Position numbers and translations under genes: made by a program. Below the pieces are notes generated by a model. It saw only the letters and a program-made list of their open reading frames with translations, did no database searches and was not told the origin of the DNA. From Halobacteriales archaeon QS_3_64_16 (GTDB taxonomy: Archaea > Halobacteriota > Halobacteria > Halobacteriales > Halococcaceae), in the NCBI GenBank assembly GCA_003021705.1, contig PXRJ01000001.1, forward strand, positions 105,165 to 169,164: a DNA stretch of 64,000 nt, given 5' to 3'. This document shows positions 36,375 to 45,152 of this stretch, in pieces; position 1 is the first letter of the stretch; every line of letters starts with the position of its first letter.

Positions 36375-37433
36375 GTGGGCGTCGAGTCCCGCGGGAGTTC
36401 TCTCGGGCCAGAAAGAGATCCGATCGGGCACTTCCTCCAGGACATGATCTATCACGGGCGCTCCGACCGAACGCAGGCGGCCTACGAGCGCGTCCTCCGG
36501 GCGTTCGAGGCCTTTCTCGCGGACCGGGATACCGTCGGCGGCGAACTCGTGCCCGCCGAGGCGAGCCAGCGGGAGTGTATGGCCTGGGTTCACTCGCTTC
36601 GCGAGGCCCACTCCCGGAGCACGGTCGCCACGTACGCCTCCTACCTGCATCGGTTCTACCGCTACATGACTCAGACGGGTGTCTTCGATTCGAACCCGAT
36701 GGAACTCGTCGTGGGCGAGATGGACGAGACCATCGAGAAGAACCCCTCACGCCGGGAGATCTCCTTACCGGCGATGCGGGCGTTCGTACAGGACGTGACA
36801 CATCCCCTCGACCGAGCGGTGATCCTGACGCTGCTCAAAACCGGGATGCGAGTCGGGGAGTGTTGTAATCTCGACCTGCGCGACTGTTCGCTCACCGACC
36901 CGTGGGCGAGGAAGGCATACGATCTCGGTAGCCGAGCGGGACTCGACAACCGGCCGGACTCGCTGCTCGTCGGCAGCGACATCGCTCGGGGTGAGAGCAC
37001 GAACGGCGAGAAGCGGAGCGCCTCGAACAAGCGCAGACGAACGACAGTAATTCCGATCGACGACGAACTCAGTGAGGCGCTCGTCCGCTGGCTCGCGATC
37101 CGCCCCGACGCGCGTTCGCCGGCCGAGCCACTGTTCTGTTCGACCGGCTCGGAGTGGGGGGAACGACTCACGCCGCCGATGGCCCGGAAGATCGTCGAAG
37201 AACACGCCCGGGCAGCGGGTTGGTATCGATCGGGTGGCGGCGCGGAGGAGAACGTCACCCCGCATTACTTCCGGCACTTCTTCACTACCCACCTCCGCGA
37301 TCGCACCGGCGACCGTGGCGTCGTCAAGTATCTCCGTGGAGACGTCGCCGAGGACGTCATCGACACCTACACCCATAACTGGGGCGACCGCGTTCGGGAG
37401 ATCTACGAGGCCAACATCTACCAGCTATTGTAA
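36375..37433 (+). CDS. tyrosine recombinase/integrase (XerC-like)
   Basis: This 352-residue site-specific recombinase has a SAM-like core-binding N-domain (about residues 15-100) and a catalytic domain. Active-site residues: Arg159 (KTGMRVGE), His297 and Arg300 (TPHYFRHFFTTHL), and the probable nucleophile Tyr332 (DTYTHNWG). The second conserved His of the usual LGH motif is replaced (KYLRGDV). The start is a GTG right after DUF5805. No phage genes surround it, which favours a chromosomal role over a prophage integrase. Confidence 0.88.
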   Translation: MGVESRGSSLGPERDPIGHFLQDMIYHGRSDRTQAAYERVLRAFEAFLADRDTVGGELVPAEASQRECMAWVHSLREAHSRSTVATYASYLHRFYRYMTQTGVFDSNPMELVVGEMDETIEKNPSRREISLPAMRAFVQDVTHPLDRAVILTLLKTGMRVGECCNLDLRDCSLTDPWARKAYDLGSRAGLDNRPDSLLVGSDIARGESTNGEKRSASNKRRRTTVIPIDDELSEALVRWLAIRPDARSPAEPLFCSTGSEWGERLTPPMARKIVEEHARAAGWYRSGGGAEENVTPHYFRHFFTTHLRDRTGDRGVVKYLRGDVAEDVIDTYTHNWGDRVREIYEANIYQLL

Positions 37434-37498
37434 CCGATTTCATTTCGAGTACTTACTCCCAACCTCGAGTCATCGTCGTGCCTACTGCACATAAACTG

Positions 37499-37512
37499 TA
37501 TATCGCGATATA
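37499..37512. promoter_or_regulatory. 14-bp perfect palindrome TATATCGCGATATA
   Basis: A perfect palindrome lies in the gap between the convergent recombinase and FAD-protein genes, 66 bp after the recombinase stop. It may be a protein-binding site. Palindromes of this length are expected a few times by chance in a window this size, so the call is tentative. Confidence 0.25.
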
Positions 37513-37652
37513 GAATCCGGTAGGGAAATCCTACTCTCTACACCGCACTGAAAGCCACTGAGAACCGGGCAGCCGACGCTTAGCGCCAGCTCAATTCGTT
37601 TCGTCCTACTCAGCTCGGGACGATCTCCGGCCCTGCTTCTTCTCGTCCCTCA

Positions 37653-39074
37653 CTACGAGTTCGATCGGAGCTGCCCGTCAAGTACCTTCGCCGCGGTCAG
37701 TACGGGATCCCAGGTCGTGTTGAACGGCGGCGCGTAGGCGAGGTCGTAGTTCGAGAGGTCCTCGAGAGTGATGCCCTCGGTCACCGCGCCGACGAGCGCG
37801 TGGCTCCGGTGGACCGCGCTCTCGCCGTACTCTGAAACGAGACTCCCGCCCAGTACCCGCCCGGACGCGCGGTCGGCAGTCAGCGTCACCGTCACGGTGC
37901 CGTCCTCGGGATAGTAGCCGGCTCGGGATTTCGCGTCGATCGTCTCGGTCACCGGGTCGAATCCGGCCTCGCGGGCTTTCTCATGATCGAGGATACCGGT
38001 GCGGGCGGCCTCGCGATCGAAGGCCTTGACCGCGGCCGTCCCCGCGACGCCCCCGCCCTCGGTTGACTCACCTGCTACAGTTCGGCCGATCGCCCGGCCG
38101 TGTCGATTCGCGGTCAGCGCCAGCGGTACGTGGACCGGGTCGCCGGTGACGACGTGCTCGGCCTCCGCACAGTCGCCCGCCGCGTAGACATCGGGCAGGT
38201 TCGTCTCCCGGTAGACGTCCGTCGCGATAGCGCCCGTCTCCCCGCACTCGACGCCAGCGTCGGTAGCGAGGTCGGTTCGAGGCCGAATGCCGGTCCCTAA
38301 AAGCACCATCTCGACGGGAACTCGATTCTCGTTCGTCACGACGGCCTCGACCCTGTCGTCACCAGCGACTCGTTCGACCTCGCTATCGAGATAGACCGCG
38401 ACGTCCTGCTCGCTGAGGTGCTCGAGAACGGCCTCGCTCGTCGCCGCGCCGAATCCCTTCAGAAGTCGATCGCCGCGCTGGAAGAGATGGACCTCGAAGT
38501 CATTCGCCGCCAGGGCTTCTGCCATCTCGATCCCGATGTACCCGCCGCCGACGATCCCAACCGGCCCGTTACACGTCTCCAGGAACCCACAGGCTGGGCC
38601 GCGGTCGGGCTGTTGGAGGTCGCCCTCCGAACGCGCCCGGCTCACGTACTCCCGGAGTTCCTTGCCGTCGGTCATCGACCCGAGCGTGTAGACGCCCTCA
38701 CGATCGAGACCGTCGATCGGCGGGGTAAGCGCGGCCGCGCCGGTCGCGATCAGCAGGTGGTCATAGGCCTGGAGAACCTCGCCGTCCTCGCCCCGTGCAG
38801 TGATGGTTCGGTCGTCCGGGTCGATGTCTACCACCTCGTGGCCTGTCCGGAGGTCGATATCGCGCTCCTCGCGGAACTGCTCGGGCGTCACCGAGACGAG
38901 GTCCTCGAGCGAGCCGATCTCGCCTTTGATATAGTAGGGTAGTCCGCAGGCACCGTAGGACACCCACTCGCCGGCTTCGAAGACGACGACCTCGAGATCG
39001 GGATCGTCGCGTTTTGCCTTGCTCGCTGCGGACATGCCGGCTGCATCACCGCCGATAACAACGAACGTACTCAT
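37653..39074 (-). CDS. FAD-dependent pyridine nucleotide-disulfide oxidoreductase (CoA-disulfide reductase/NADH oxidase-like)
   Basis: This 473-residue flavoprotein has an FAD motif VVIGGDAAGMSAAS at residues 5-18, redox-active Cys43 in SYGACGLPYYI, a second nucleotide motif GIVGGGYIGIEMAEAL, and YAAGDCAE. A single cysteine followed by GLPYYI is typical of CoA-disulfide reductases and related NADH oxidases or persulfide reductases. The C-terminal dimerisation domain is complete. A short inserted loop around 148-165 includes two extra Cys. Confidence 0.88.
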   Translation of the reverse strand: MSTFVVIGGDAAGMSAASKAKRDDPDLEVVVFEAGEWVSYGACGLPYYIKGEIGSLEDLVSVTPEQFREERDIDLRTGHEVVDIDPDDRTITARGEDGEVLQAYDHLLIATGAAALTPPIDGLDREGVYTLGSMTDGKELREYVSRARSEGDLQQPDRGPACGFLETCNGPVGIVGGGYIGIEMAEALAANDFEVHLFQRGDRLLKGFGAATSEAVLEHLSEQDVAVYLDSEVERVAGDDRVEAVVTNENRVPVEMVLLGTGIRPRTDLATDAGVECGETGAIATDVYRETNLPDVYAAGDCAEAEHVVTGDPVHVPLALTANRHGRAIGRTVAGESTEGGGVAGTAAVKAFDREAARTGILDHEKAREAGFDPVTETIDAKSRAGYYPEDGTVTVTLTADRASGRVLGGSLVSEYGESAVHRSHALVGAVTEGITLEDLSNYDLAYAPPFNTTWDPVLTAAKVLDGQLRSNS

Positions 39075-39298
39075 GGGCGAAGTTCGTCGCCTTCGGTTAT
39101 AAACGCGGGTCGGCTGTGCGCTGGGAGAGCCGAACTGATCGGTTCTTCGGCGGGAGGGCGTGTGGCTGGCAGTTCGTATTCATCGGTCCTCGATTGTCTC
39201 CAAGGGTCTCGCGTATGCCACCAGCCGATCGTCCCGACAGTGCTCTTTCCAAGCGAAATCCCTGTTCCCCCCGAGCCGGGGAGTCGATCACTCATCGT

Positions 39299-40048
39299 TC
39301 ATCCGTTCAGCGACGCTTCGACCGGCTCGTAGGCGTTCTCACAGGGCGGCCCGTCGGTGAAGCGGTGCTCGACGCGGCTGTCCTCGTACAGGGTTAGTAG
39401 GGACGACGACCGGGTGCCAAATCCATCGCCGTGGACGCAGAAACCGTAGTCGTGATCGCGCAGTGCCGCCGTCGTGCGCCCGAGCCACGTCTCGGGACTC
39501 TCGGCCGGTTCGGGCTGTAGCTCCGAAAGCGCGTGTTCGGTGCGGGCGGCCTGCTCGCGGCCAACTGTCGCTCTCGACTCGGGGATCGTGAACGTCTCGT
39601 CGGCCCCGACGTTGACGACGATGTGGACGCCCGGCTCGAAGTCGGTGACCCGAAGCTCGCCGTTCCAGGCACAGAGGGTAGCGCGCTCCTCGTCGATAAC
39701 GACGAGATTGAACCCCTCGTACTCGTACTGGGCGACTTGCTCTTCGACGAACGCTATCGCTTCGCTGGCGGTCTCGTGGCCCAGGGCTTCGCGCACGAGT
39801 AGGCCCCGCGAGCGCTCGCCGGCTAACTCCCGATCGAGCCAGCGATTGGTGACCGAGACGAACAGGTCGAACTCATTGTACCCGATCCAGGTGCCCTCGG
39901 CCTTGGCGTCCTGGGGTGCGATCACTCGTGGGTTCTCGTCAAGCACTCGCGGTGGGCGGGACGCACGACCCAGGCGTTCGTCCCGATTAGCGGCGACGAC
40001 GATGGGTGCCTCTTCGAAGACCTGCCAAGCGAAGACGAACGTACACAC
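39299..40048 (-). CDS. NRDE-family (TANGO2-like) protein
   Basis: This 249-residue protein belongs to the NRDE family, named for the motif seen here in VAANRDERLGRAS (residues 18-30). Cys2 follows the initiator Met, as in proteins that may expose an N-terminal nucleophile. Later GTWIGYNEFDLFVSVTN and STG-like GTRSSSLLTLYED match the family. Eukaryotic TANGO2 is linked to lipid or heme handling; the archaeal role is unknown. Confidence 0.85.
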   Translation of the reverse strand: MCTFVFAWQVFEEAPIVVAANRDERLGRASRPPRVLDENPRVIAPQDAKAEGTWIGYNEFDLFVSVTNRWLDRELAGERSRGLLVREALGHETASEAIAFVEEQVAQYEYEGFNLVVIDEERATLCAWNGELRVTDFEPGVHIVVNVGADETFTIPESRATVGREQAARTEHALSELQPEPAESPETWLGRTTAALRDHDYGFCVHGDGFGTRSSSLLTLYEDSRVEHRFTDGPPCENAYEPVEASLNG

Positions 40049-40146
40049 GGTAGGTCATAGGATCGGCGCGAAGTTAAGCAGGCCGGCACGTCGGTTATGC
40101 CGGTCCGACCCAGTAGATTAACTCCCAAGGCCACTGTAGGAGAGGT

Positions 40147-41085
40147 ATGGCACTCGTTATCGGCACGCGTGAAGGCGTGTTCCGATCGTCGAACAATGGT
40201 CTCGAGGACACCGAGCGGGTCCTCGATGCTGGCGATACGCCCAGGGTGCGAGCCTTTTCAGATCACGGGGTGTTCGCCGCGACGAGAGCTGGCCTCTACC
40301 GATCGGCGGATGAGGGGAGCACTTGGGAGAACCTTGGCGTTCCGCACGAGGAGGTGTTCTCCGTCGTCGCGAGTCCCGATGGTGAGTCGCTGTTCGCCGG
40401 CACCCACCCCGCTCACCTCTACAAGTCGAGCGACCGAGGCGAGAGTTGGGAAGAATTGGAGGGCTTTCAGGACCTCCACTCGCGCGAAGAGTGGTACACT
40501 CCCAGACACCGCAACGAGGCCCACATTCGTAGCCTCGGGATCCATCCCGACACGCCCGATCGCATCGTCGCGGGCGTGGAGGTCGGCGGCGTCCACCTCA
40601 GCGAGGACGGTGGCGAGACTTGGAGCGAACGCCGCGATGGCCTGCACGGCGACGTCCATCACGTACTCGTCTGCAGCCCTGAGCAGTACGTCGCCTCCTG
40701 TGGGGGCGGGCTCTATGCTACGACCGACGCCGGGCGTTCCTGGCGGTGTCTCGATAGCGACCTCGATCACCGATACTTCCGGGAGACCTTCGCCCAGGAC
40801 GGCCGGCTCTACGCGGCTGCGGCACGCGGCCCACCGGGCTCTTGGAGCGGGGAGAGCGGTGCGGACGCCGCCCTCTTCGAGTCGACCGACGGAGGTGACA
40901 CGTTCGAAGCGACCGACTATCCCGGCGGCCCGGAGGAGTTCGTGCTCGCCTGGAGTGCCTTCGACGGGCGGGTACTCGCGGGGACGAACGACGGCCGGGT
41001 GCTCGTCCGCGAGGATGGGGTGTGGGAGACCCTCGGAGAGCTCCCAGCGACGGTCCGATCGCTGACGGTCGCTCCCTCGTCCTGA
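40147..41085 (+). CDS. BNR/Asp-box beta-propeller protein
   Basis: This 312-residue protein is made of repeated Asp-box units: SADEGSTWENL, SSDRGESWEEL, SEDGGETWSER, TTDAGRSWRCL and STDGGDTFEAT. Such repeats form sialidase- or photosystem-assembly-like propellers. It has no signal peptide, so it is probably cytoplasmic. No catalytic sialidase residues (Arg triad, Tyr nucleophile) are evident, and binding or scaffolding is more likely than hydrolysis. Confidence 0.82.
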   Translation: MALVIGTREGVFRSSNNGLEDTERVLDAGDTPRVRAFSDHGVFAATRAGLYRSADEGSTWENLGVPHEEVFSVVASPDGESLFAGTHPAHLYKSSDRGESWEELEGFQDLHSREEWYTPRHRNEAHIRSLGIHPDTPDRIVAGVEVGGVHLSEDGGETWSERRDGLHGDVHHVLVCSPEQYVASCGGGLYATTDAGRSWRCLDSDLDHRYFRETFAQDGRLYAAAARGPPGSWSGESGADAALFESTDGGDTFEATDYPGGPEEFVLAWSAFDGRVLAGTNDGRVLVREDGVWETLGELPATVRSLTVAPSS

Positions 41086-41164
41086 GCCCGATTCCTTCGG
41101 TGTGTGTCCGACCTGCTCTCGCTTCTCGCGTGGCACTTATTCGATCGGCACGAGACCCATCGAT

Positions 41165-42004
41165 ATGAGCGAATCCGACGTCATGGACGGCGAGCAGGAA
41201 GTGACCAACGGGGGCAGGGATATCGACGACGTGATCGAGGGAAGCCACGATGTCGCCATCGTCGGCGGCGGCGTCGCCGGCCTCTCGGCGGGGATATTCA
41301 CCGCCCGCGCGGGACTCGATACGTTGGTCGTCGACGATGCCGAGCGGGGGTCGATCCTTCGGCGCAACGCCCACCTGGAGAACTTCCCGGGGTTCCCGGC
41401 GGGTGTCGACACTCGGCTTTTGCTCGAGATGACGAAAGAGCAGGCCGAGCGGGCGGGCTGTACGTTTCTTCACGGCGTCGTGACCGGGCTCCGAGAGGCA
41501 GAAGCGGAGACGGAGACAGGAGGGTTCGAACTCGCTCTCGAGGGTGGCGAGACAATCGACGCCGAGCGCGTGATCGCCGCTTCCTGGGCCGATAGCAGCT
41601 ATCTCGACGGCCTCGGCCTCGAGATCGATCGGCGTGGTTCGAAGGGCTTCGTCGTAGAGAAAGACGACGACGGCCCGCAGGCCGGCCACACCGGTATCGA
41701 GGGGCTGTACGCGGCGGGCCGGATCGCCGATCAGTACCACCAGGCCATCGTCACGGCGGGACATGGCGCGCGGGTCGGCCTCACCCTCGTTCACGACGCC
41801 GACGTCTCCCTCTATCACGACTGGGTCGCCCCGGCGGGCTACTTCACCGATCGCGGCCGGGAAGTCCCGCCGGGAATCGAGGAGATCGACGAGGCCGAAC
41901 GCCGGCAGCGCGAACGCGAGTCGATGGAAGTCATGCGCGAGTACTTCGCCGAACCCCATCCCGACGAACCGACGCCACACCCGAGTCTGGCCGACGATCA
42001 GTAG
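41165..42004 (+). CDS. small FAD-binding oxidoreductase related to thioredoxin reductase but lacking the NADPH domain
   Basis: This 279-residue protein has the FAD Rossmann motif VAIVGGGVAGLSAGIFTARA (residues 31-50), LENFPGFPAGV, and the C-terminal FAD segment GIEGLYAAGRIADQYHQAIV. Between them the region that in thioredoxin reductase forms the NADPH domain with CxxC is missing: the chain runs from ERVIAASWADSSYLDGLG straight to the FAD-domain return. About 70 helical residues follow. It may use another partner for electrons. The substrate is unknown. Confidence 0.8.
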   Translation: MSESDVMDGEQEVTNGGRDIDDVIEGSHDVAIVGGGVAGLSAGIFTARAGLDTLVVDDAERGSILRRNAHLENFPGFPAGVDTRLLLEMTKEQAERAGCTFLHGVVTGLREAEAETETGGFELALEGGETIDAERVIAASWADSSYLDGLGLEIDRRGSKGFVVEKDDDGPQAGHTGIEGLYAAGRIADQYHQAIVTAGHGARVGLTLVHDADVSLYHDWVAPAGYFTDRGREVPPGIEEIDEAERRQRERESMEVMREYFAEPHPDEPTPHPSLADDQ

Positions 42005-42056
42005 GGGTCACGCCAGGTCAGCAGCAGCCAAAGAATGAAGCCGAGAGTCCAGGCGG

Positions 42057-43721
42057 CTATCCGGTGGCGGTTAGCGGTCCCGGGGTCCTCATCGCCCCGG
42101 CAGTTCCCTTTGGAGCCGAAGCGTTCGCCGTGTCGTTCCCCGCTCGTTCGATGACGTACCGCCGTCCCAACATCGGGTCGAGCAGTCGATCGACGGGTGC
42201 TCTATCGTCCCGGAGCACGGGGACCTCGGTGGTCGGCACTTCACCCTGATAGCCTGCAATCGCCTCGGTGAGGTCGATGCCAACCGATCGGCGGTCGTTC
42301 AGTCGCTGTAACTCCCGTTCGGAGAGGTTCGTCTCCCCTTTGGTCGCGACGACCTCGATGTTCTGGACGGCACTTCCCCCCGTGGTCGTAAAGGCATAGG
42401 TGTCCGCGAAGACCCGGCTCATCGTCTTTCGCTCCGCGCGATAGAACTTCGACGCCGAGCCCTCCGGCGCGGAAATCAAATTCGAGACCACGATGCCATC
42501 GCTATCGAGGCGACTCGAAACCAAGCGCATGAACTCGATCGTGGTGAGGTGGAAGGGTACCTGGTCTTGCTTGTAGGCGTCGAGCACGATCAGATCGTAG
42601 GTCTCGCTGGTCTCCTGGAGGTACTGTCTGGCGTCCATATTGTAGATTTCGAGGTCTGGGGATTCCTCGACGCCGAAGTACTCCTTCGAGGTGCTGATCA
42701 CCTCGGGATCGATCTCGACGACGTCGACGCTCACATTGTAATCGGCGGCGAAGTGCTTCGGACCGGTAAAGCCCCCGCCACCGACGAACAGTACGTCGTC
42801 GATCTCTTCGGGGCTATCGGCGATGAGGTATGGGAGATGGAAATAGCGGGTGTACTCGAAGACGTGTTCGGTAGAACCATCGAGGGACATTGCGCTGTGG
42901 GGCTGGCCGTCCAGATAGAGCGTTCGAATACCCTCGGAGTCCGCGACCCGCAGGTCCTGGTAGGGCGTCTGGGTTTCGTATACCGTATCGCCCCGGACGG
43001 CCGTCGAGAGGGTGACACCGGCGGAACTCGCGACGAAGGCGGTGAGCAACACGACTGTGATTACGGCCGCCCGCACCGCCTGATCGGAGAACGGTCGGCG
43101 AATCGTCTCCGAGCCGAGAGTGAAAAGCGCCGTGGCGATCAGCAGCGCGCCGAAGCCCAGTTCGATCAGTGTTACGTCGAGTGTGGGAACAAGTACGAAC
43201 GTGGTAAGAAAAGTCCCGACGATCGAGCCGATCGTCCCAAGCGCATACACTCTCCCGGAAGCCTCGCCGACCCCGCCACCCGACAGTTCCGCGGCGTAGG
43301 GAGAGATAAAACCCAACAGGAACGTCGGGGGGCCGAACAACAGGGTCACGGGAACGATCGAAATGTATCGGGCTCCGAGCGGGAGCGCATCGGCACTGAC
43401 GAGTATCGCTTCGGCGGCGAAGATGACCAGCGCGACGTACAGCGCCGAATTGAGCAGGAGAAGCGTGAGATTGCCGTAGGTCGCCCGGGTAGCGGCTCGC
43501 TTGCCCCCGAGATAGTAGCCCAGGCTCAAGGCGGTGAGAAAAACGCCGATGATCGACCCCCAGGTGTAGATCGAGCTGCCGAACTCGGGGGCGACCAGCC
43601 GGCCGGCGAGGATCTCCAAGCCCATACTCGCGACACCGGAGACGAAGACGGCGACCTCCGCGCGGTCGATCGAGGCGAGAAACGACCGCCAGCGCGCCGG
43701 TTCGAGAGGAGACCGCGACAT
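42057..43721 (-). CDS. membrane-anchored spermidine synthase-like protein
   Basis: This 554-residue fusion has an N-terminal part (about residues 20-245) of some seven hydrophobic helices, resembling polytopic spermidine-synthase-like proteins. The C-terminal part is a Rossmann methyltransferase/aminopropyltransferase fold: DDVLFVGGGGFTGPKHF, VDVVEIDPEVI, YDLIVLDAYKQDQVPFHLTT. The aminopropyl donor and acceptor are unknown, and true spermidine synthase activity should not be assumed. A disordered Ala/Thr-rich tail ends it. Confidence 0.85.
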   Translation of the reverse strand: MSRSPLEPARWRSFLASIDRAEVAVFVSGVASMGLEILAGRLVAPEFGSSIYTWGSIIGVFLTALSLGYYLGGKRAATRATYGNLTLLLLNSALYVALVIFAAEAILVSADALPLGARYISIVPVTLLFGPPTFLLGFISPYAAELSGGGVGEASGRVYALGTIGSIVGTFLTTFVLVPTLDVTLIELGFGALLIATALFTLGSETIRRPFSDQAVRAAVITVVLLTAFVASSAGVTLSTAVRGDTVYETQTPYQDLRVADSEGIRTLYLDGQPHSAMSLDGSTEHVFEYTRYFHLPYLIADSPEEIDDVLFVGGGGFTGPKHFAADYNVSVDVVEIDPEVISTSKEYFGVEESPDLEIYNMDARQYLQETSETYDLIVLDAYKQDQVPFHLTTIEFMRLVSSRLDSDGIVVSNLISAPEGSASKFYRAERKTMSRVFADTYAFTTTGGSAVQNIEVVATKGETNLSERELQRLNDRRSVGIDLTEAIAGYQGEVPTTEVPVLRDDRAPVDRLLDPMLGRRYVIERAGNDTANASAPKGTAGAMRTPGPLTATG

Positions 43722-43829
43722 ACCACGCCGTCGGCGTCACGAACGCATAAACCGTTCCCCAGCGCGCGATTGGGTGTCACAGACGGGTCGTATCCGCGCA
43801 CCTAAGTTTCGGGGATCGATAGGACCGAT

Positions 43830-45071
43830 ATGAACGTCTCGATTTTCGGGCTTGGCTACGTCGGCTGTGTCACCGCCGGCTGTCTCACCGACGGCGGGCA
43901 TACGGTCTATGGCGTCGACATCAACCCACAGAAAGTAGAGCAAGTGAACGCGGGGACGCCACCGGTCGACGAGCCGGGGCTCGCGGATCTCTTCGAGGAA
44001 GCCACGAGCGAGGGCCGGCTACAGGCGACGACCGACGCAGTCGAAGCCGCGGCGAGTACGGACATCTCGTTCGTCTCGGTCGGGACGCCGCTCGACGAGA
44101 CCGGCAAACTGAGCACGACGGGCCTCTATAATGTGATGGACTCGATGGTCCCTGCGGTCGAGGAGAAGGGCGAACACACCGTCGTGATCCGCAGTACTGT
44201 CCCCGCGGGCACTACCCGAAGCCTTCGGGACTACCTGAACGACCAACTGGAGACGGGTAAGGCGAACTTCGTCGTCAACCCCGAGTTCCTGCGCGAGGGC
44301 ACCGCCCTGAGTGACTTCTACGATCCACCCTACGTCGTCATCGGCGAGTTCGCAGGCGACGACGCCTCCGCAGTCTACGATCTGTACGACGCCTTCGAGA
44401 TCGACGCGAGCACCGAAGTCGTGGGCCCGGAACTCGCCGAGTCGGTGAAGATGGTCAACAACGCCTTCCACGCGCTCAAGATCTGTTTCGCCAACGAAGT
44501 CTCGAGTATCGCCGCGAGCGAGGGTATCGACGGAACGGAACTCATGCGATTGGTCGCCGCGGATCGGAAATTGAACATGAAGGACAGCCGCTCGATCGCC
44601 ACCCTCGGCAACGAGATCCCGGCCGGCACACCCCTTCTCGGTAGTATCACCGATAGTAACGACTCCCATCTCGAACGGATCGCCGCCGCCGTCGATGGCC
44701 TTCCTGGAGAACGAGTCGGCATCGCGGGGATCTCTTTCAAATCCGGTACTGACGACATGCGAAACAGCCCCGGCCTCCGGCTCGCCCAGTTCTTAGACGA
44801 GACCCCCTTGCTGTACTCACGGTCGATCTCGCCGGCCGATGCCGTCGGCTCGAATCGTGACTACATGGAGAAGATCTTTCCCGATCTCGAGTCCTTCCTC
44901 GTGAACGACCCCGAAGAGTTCCTCGATCGGGTGGATACCGTCGTCTTCACCAACACGCGGGAGTACGACGAACTCCTGCCGGGTATCGAGGAGAAGTCGG
45001 TCTGTGATCCCATGGGGACGATGGCCGAGCACGCGAGCGAGATCGAGCGCTACGAGCGCGCGATCTGGTAA
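43830..45071 (+). CDS. aglM: UDP-glucose/UDP-sugar 6-dehydrogenase family protein (AglM-like) missing the catalytic-Cys loop
   Basis: This 413-residue protein has the family hallmarks: NAD motif IFGLGYVGCV (residues 5-14), SVGTPLDE, RSTVPAGTT, NPEFLREGTALSDFYDPPYVVIG (split over 150-172), the NNAFHALKICFANEV helix, and SFKSGTDDMRNSP. The expected PGFAFGGSCLPKD segment with the nucleophilic Cys is absent: residues KLNM (247-250) run directly into KDSRSIATL. About 17 residues are missing, in frame. The family makes UDP-glucuronate for glycosylation, and the downstream convergent gene is a glycosyltransferase. Activity is doubtful as read. Confidence 0.82.
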   Translation: MNVSIFGLGYVGCVTAGCLTDGGHTVYGVDINPQKVEQVNAGTPPVDEPGLADLFEEATSEGRLQATTDAVEAAASTDISFVSVGTPLDETGKLSTTGLYNVMDSMVPAVEEKGEHTVVIRSTVPAGTTRSLRDYLNDQLETGKANFVVNPEFLREGTALSDFYDPPYVVIGEFAGDDASAVYDLYDAFEIDASTEVVGPELAESVKMVNNAFHALKICFANEVSSIAASEGIDGTELMRLVAADRKLNMKDSRSIATLGNEIPAGTPLLGSITDSNDSHLERIAAAVDGLPGERVGIAGISFKSGTDDMRNSPGLRLAQFLDETPLLYSRSISPADAVGSNRDYMEKIFPDLESFLVNDPEEFLDRVDTVVFTNTREYDELLPGIEEKSVCDPMGTMAEHASEIERYERAIW

Positions 45072-45152
45072 CCGTCTCGTCTGTCGGGTTCGAAGATCCC
45101 GTCCGTTCGTTCATCCCCTCGAAGTAGCCGAAATAGCGTGCCCTGCTACACG

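Noticed and set aside
40718..41980. Long minus-strand open frame opposite the Asp-box and FAD-protein genes
   Set aside because: It spans two well-supported plus-strand genes; high GC at third positions keeps antisense frames open in this genome, and the translation has no recognisable domain.
42549..43805. 418-codon plus-strand frame over the spermidine-synthase-like gene
   Set aside because: Antisense shadow of a gene with clear membrane and Rossmann motifs; its own composition is Arg/Gln-rich without domains.
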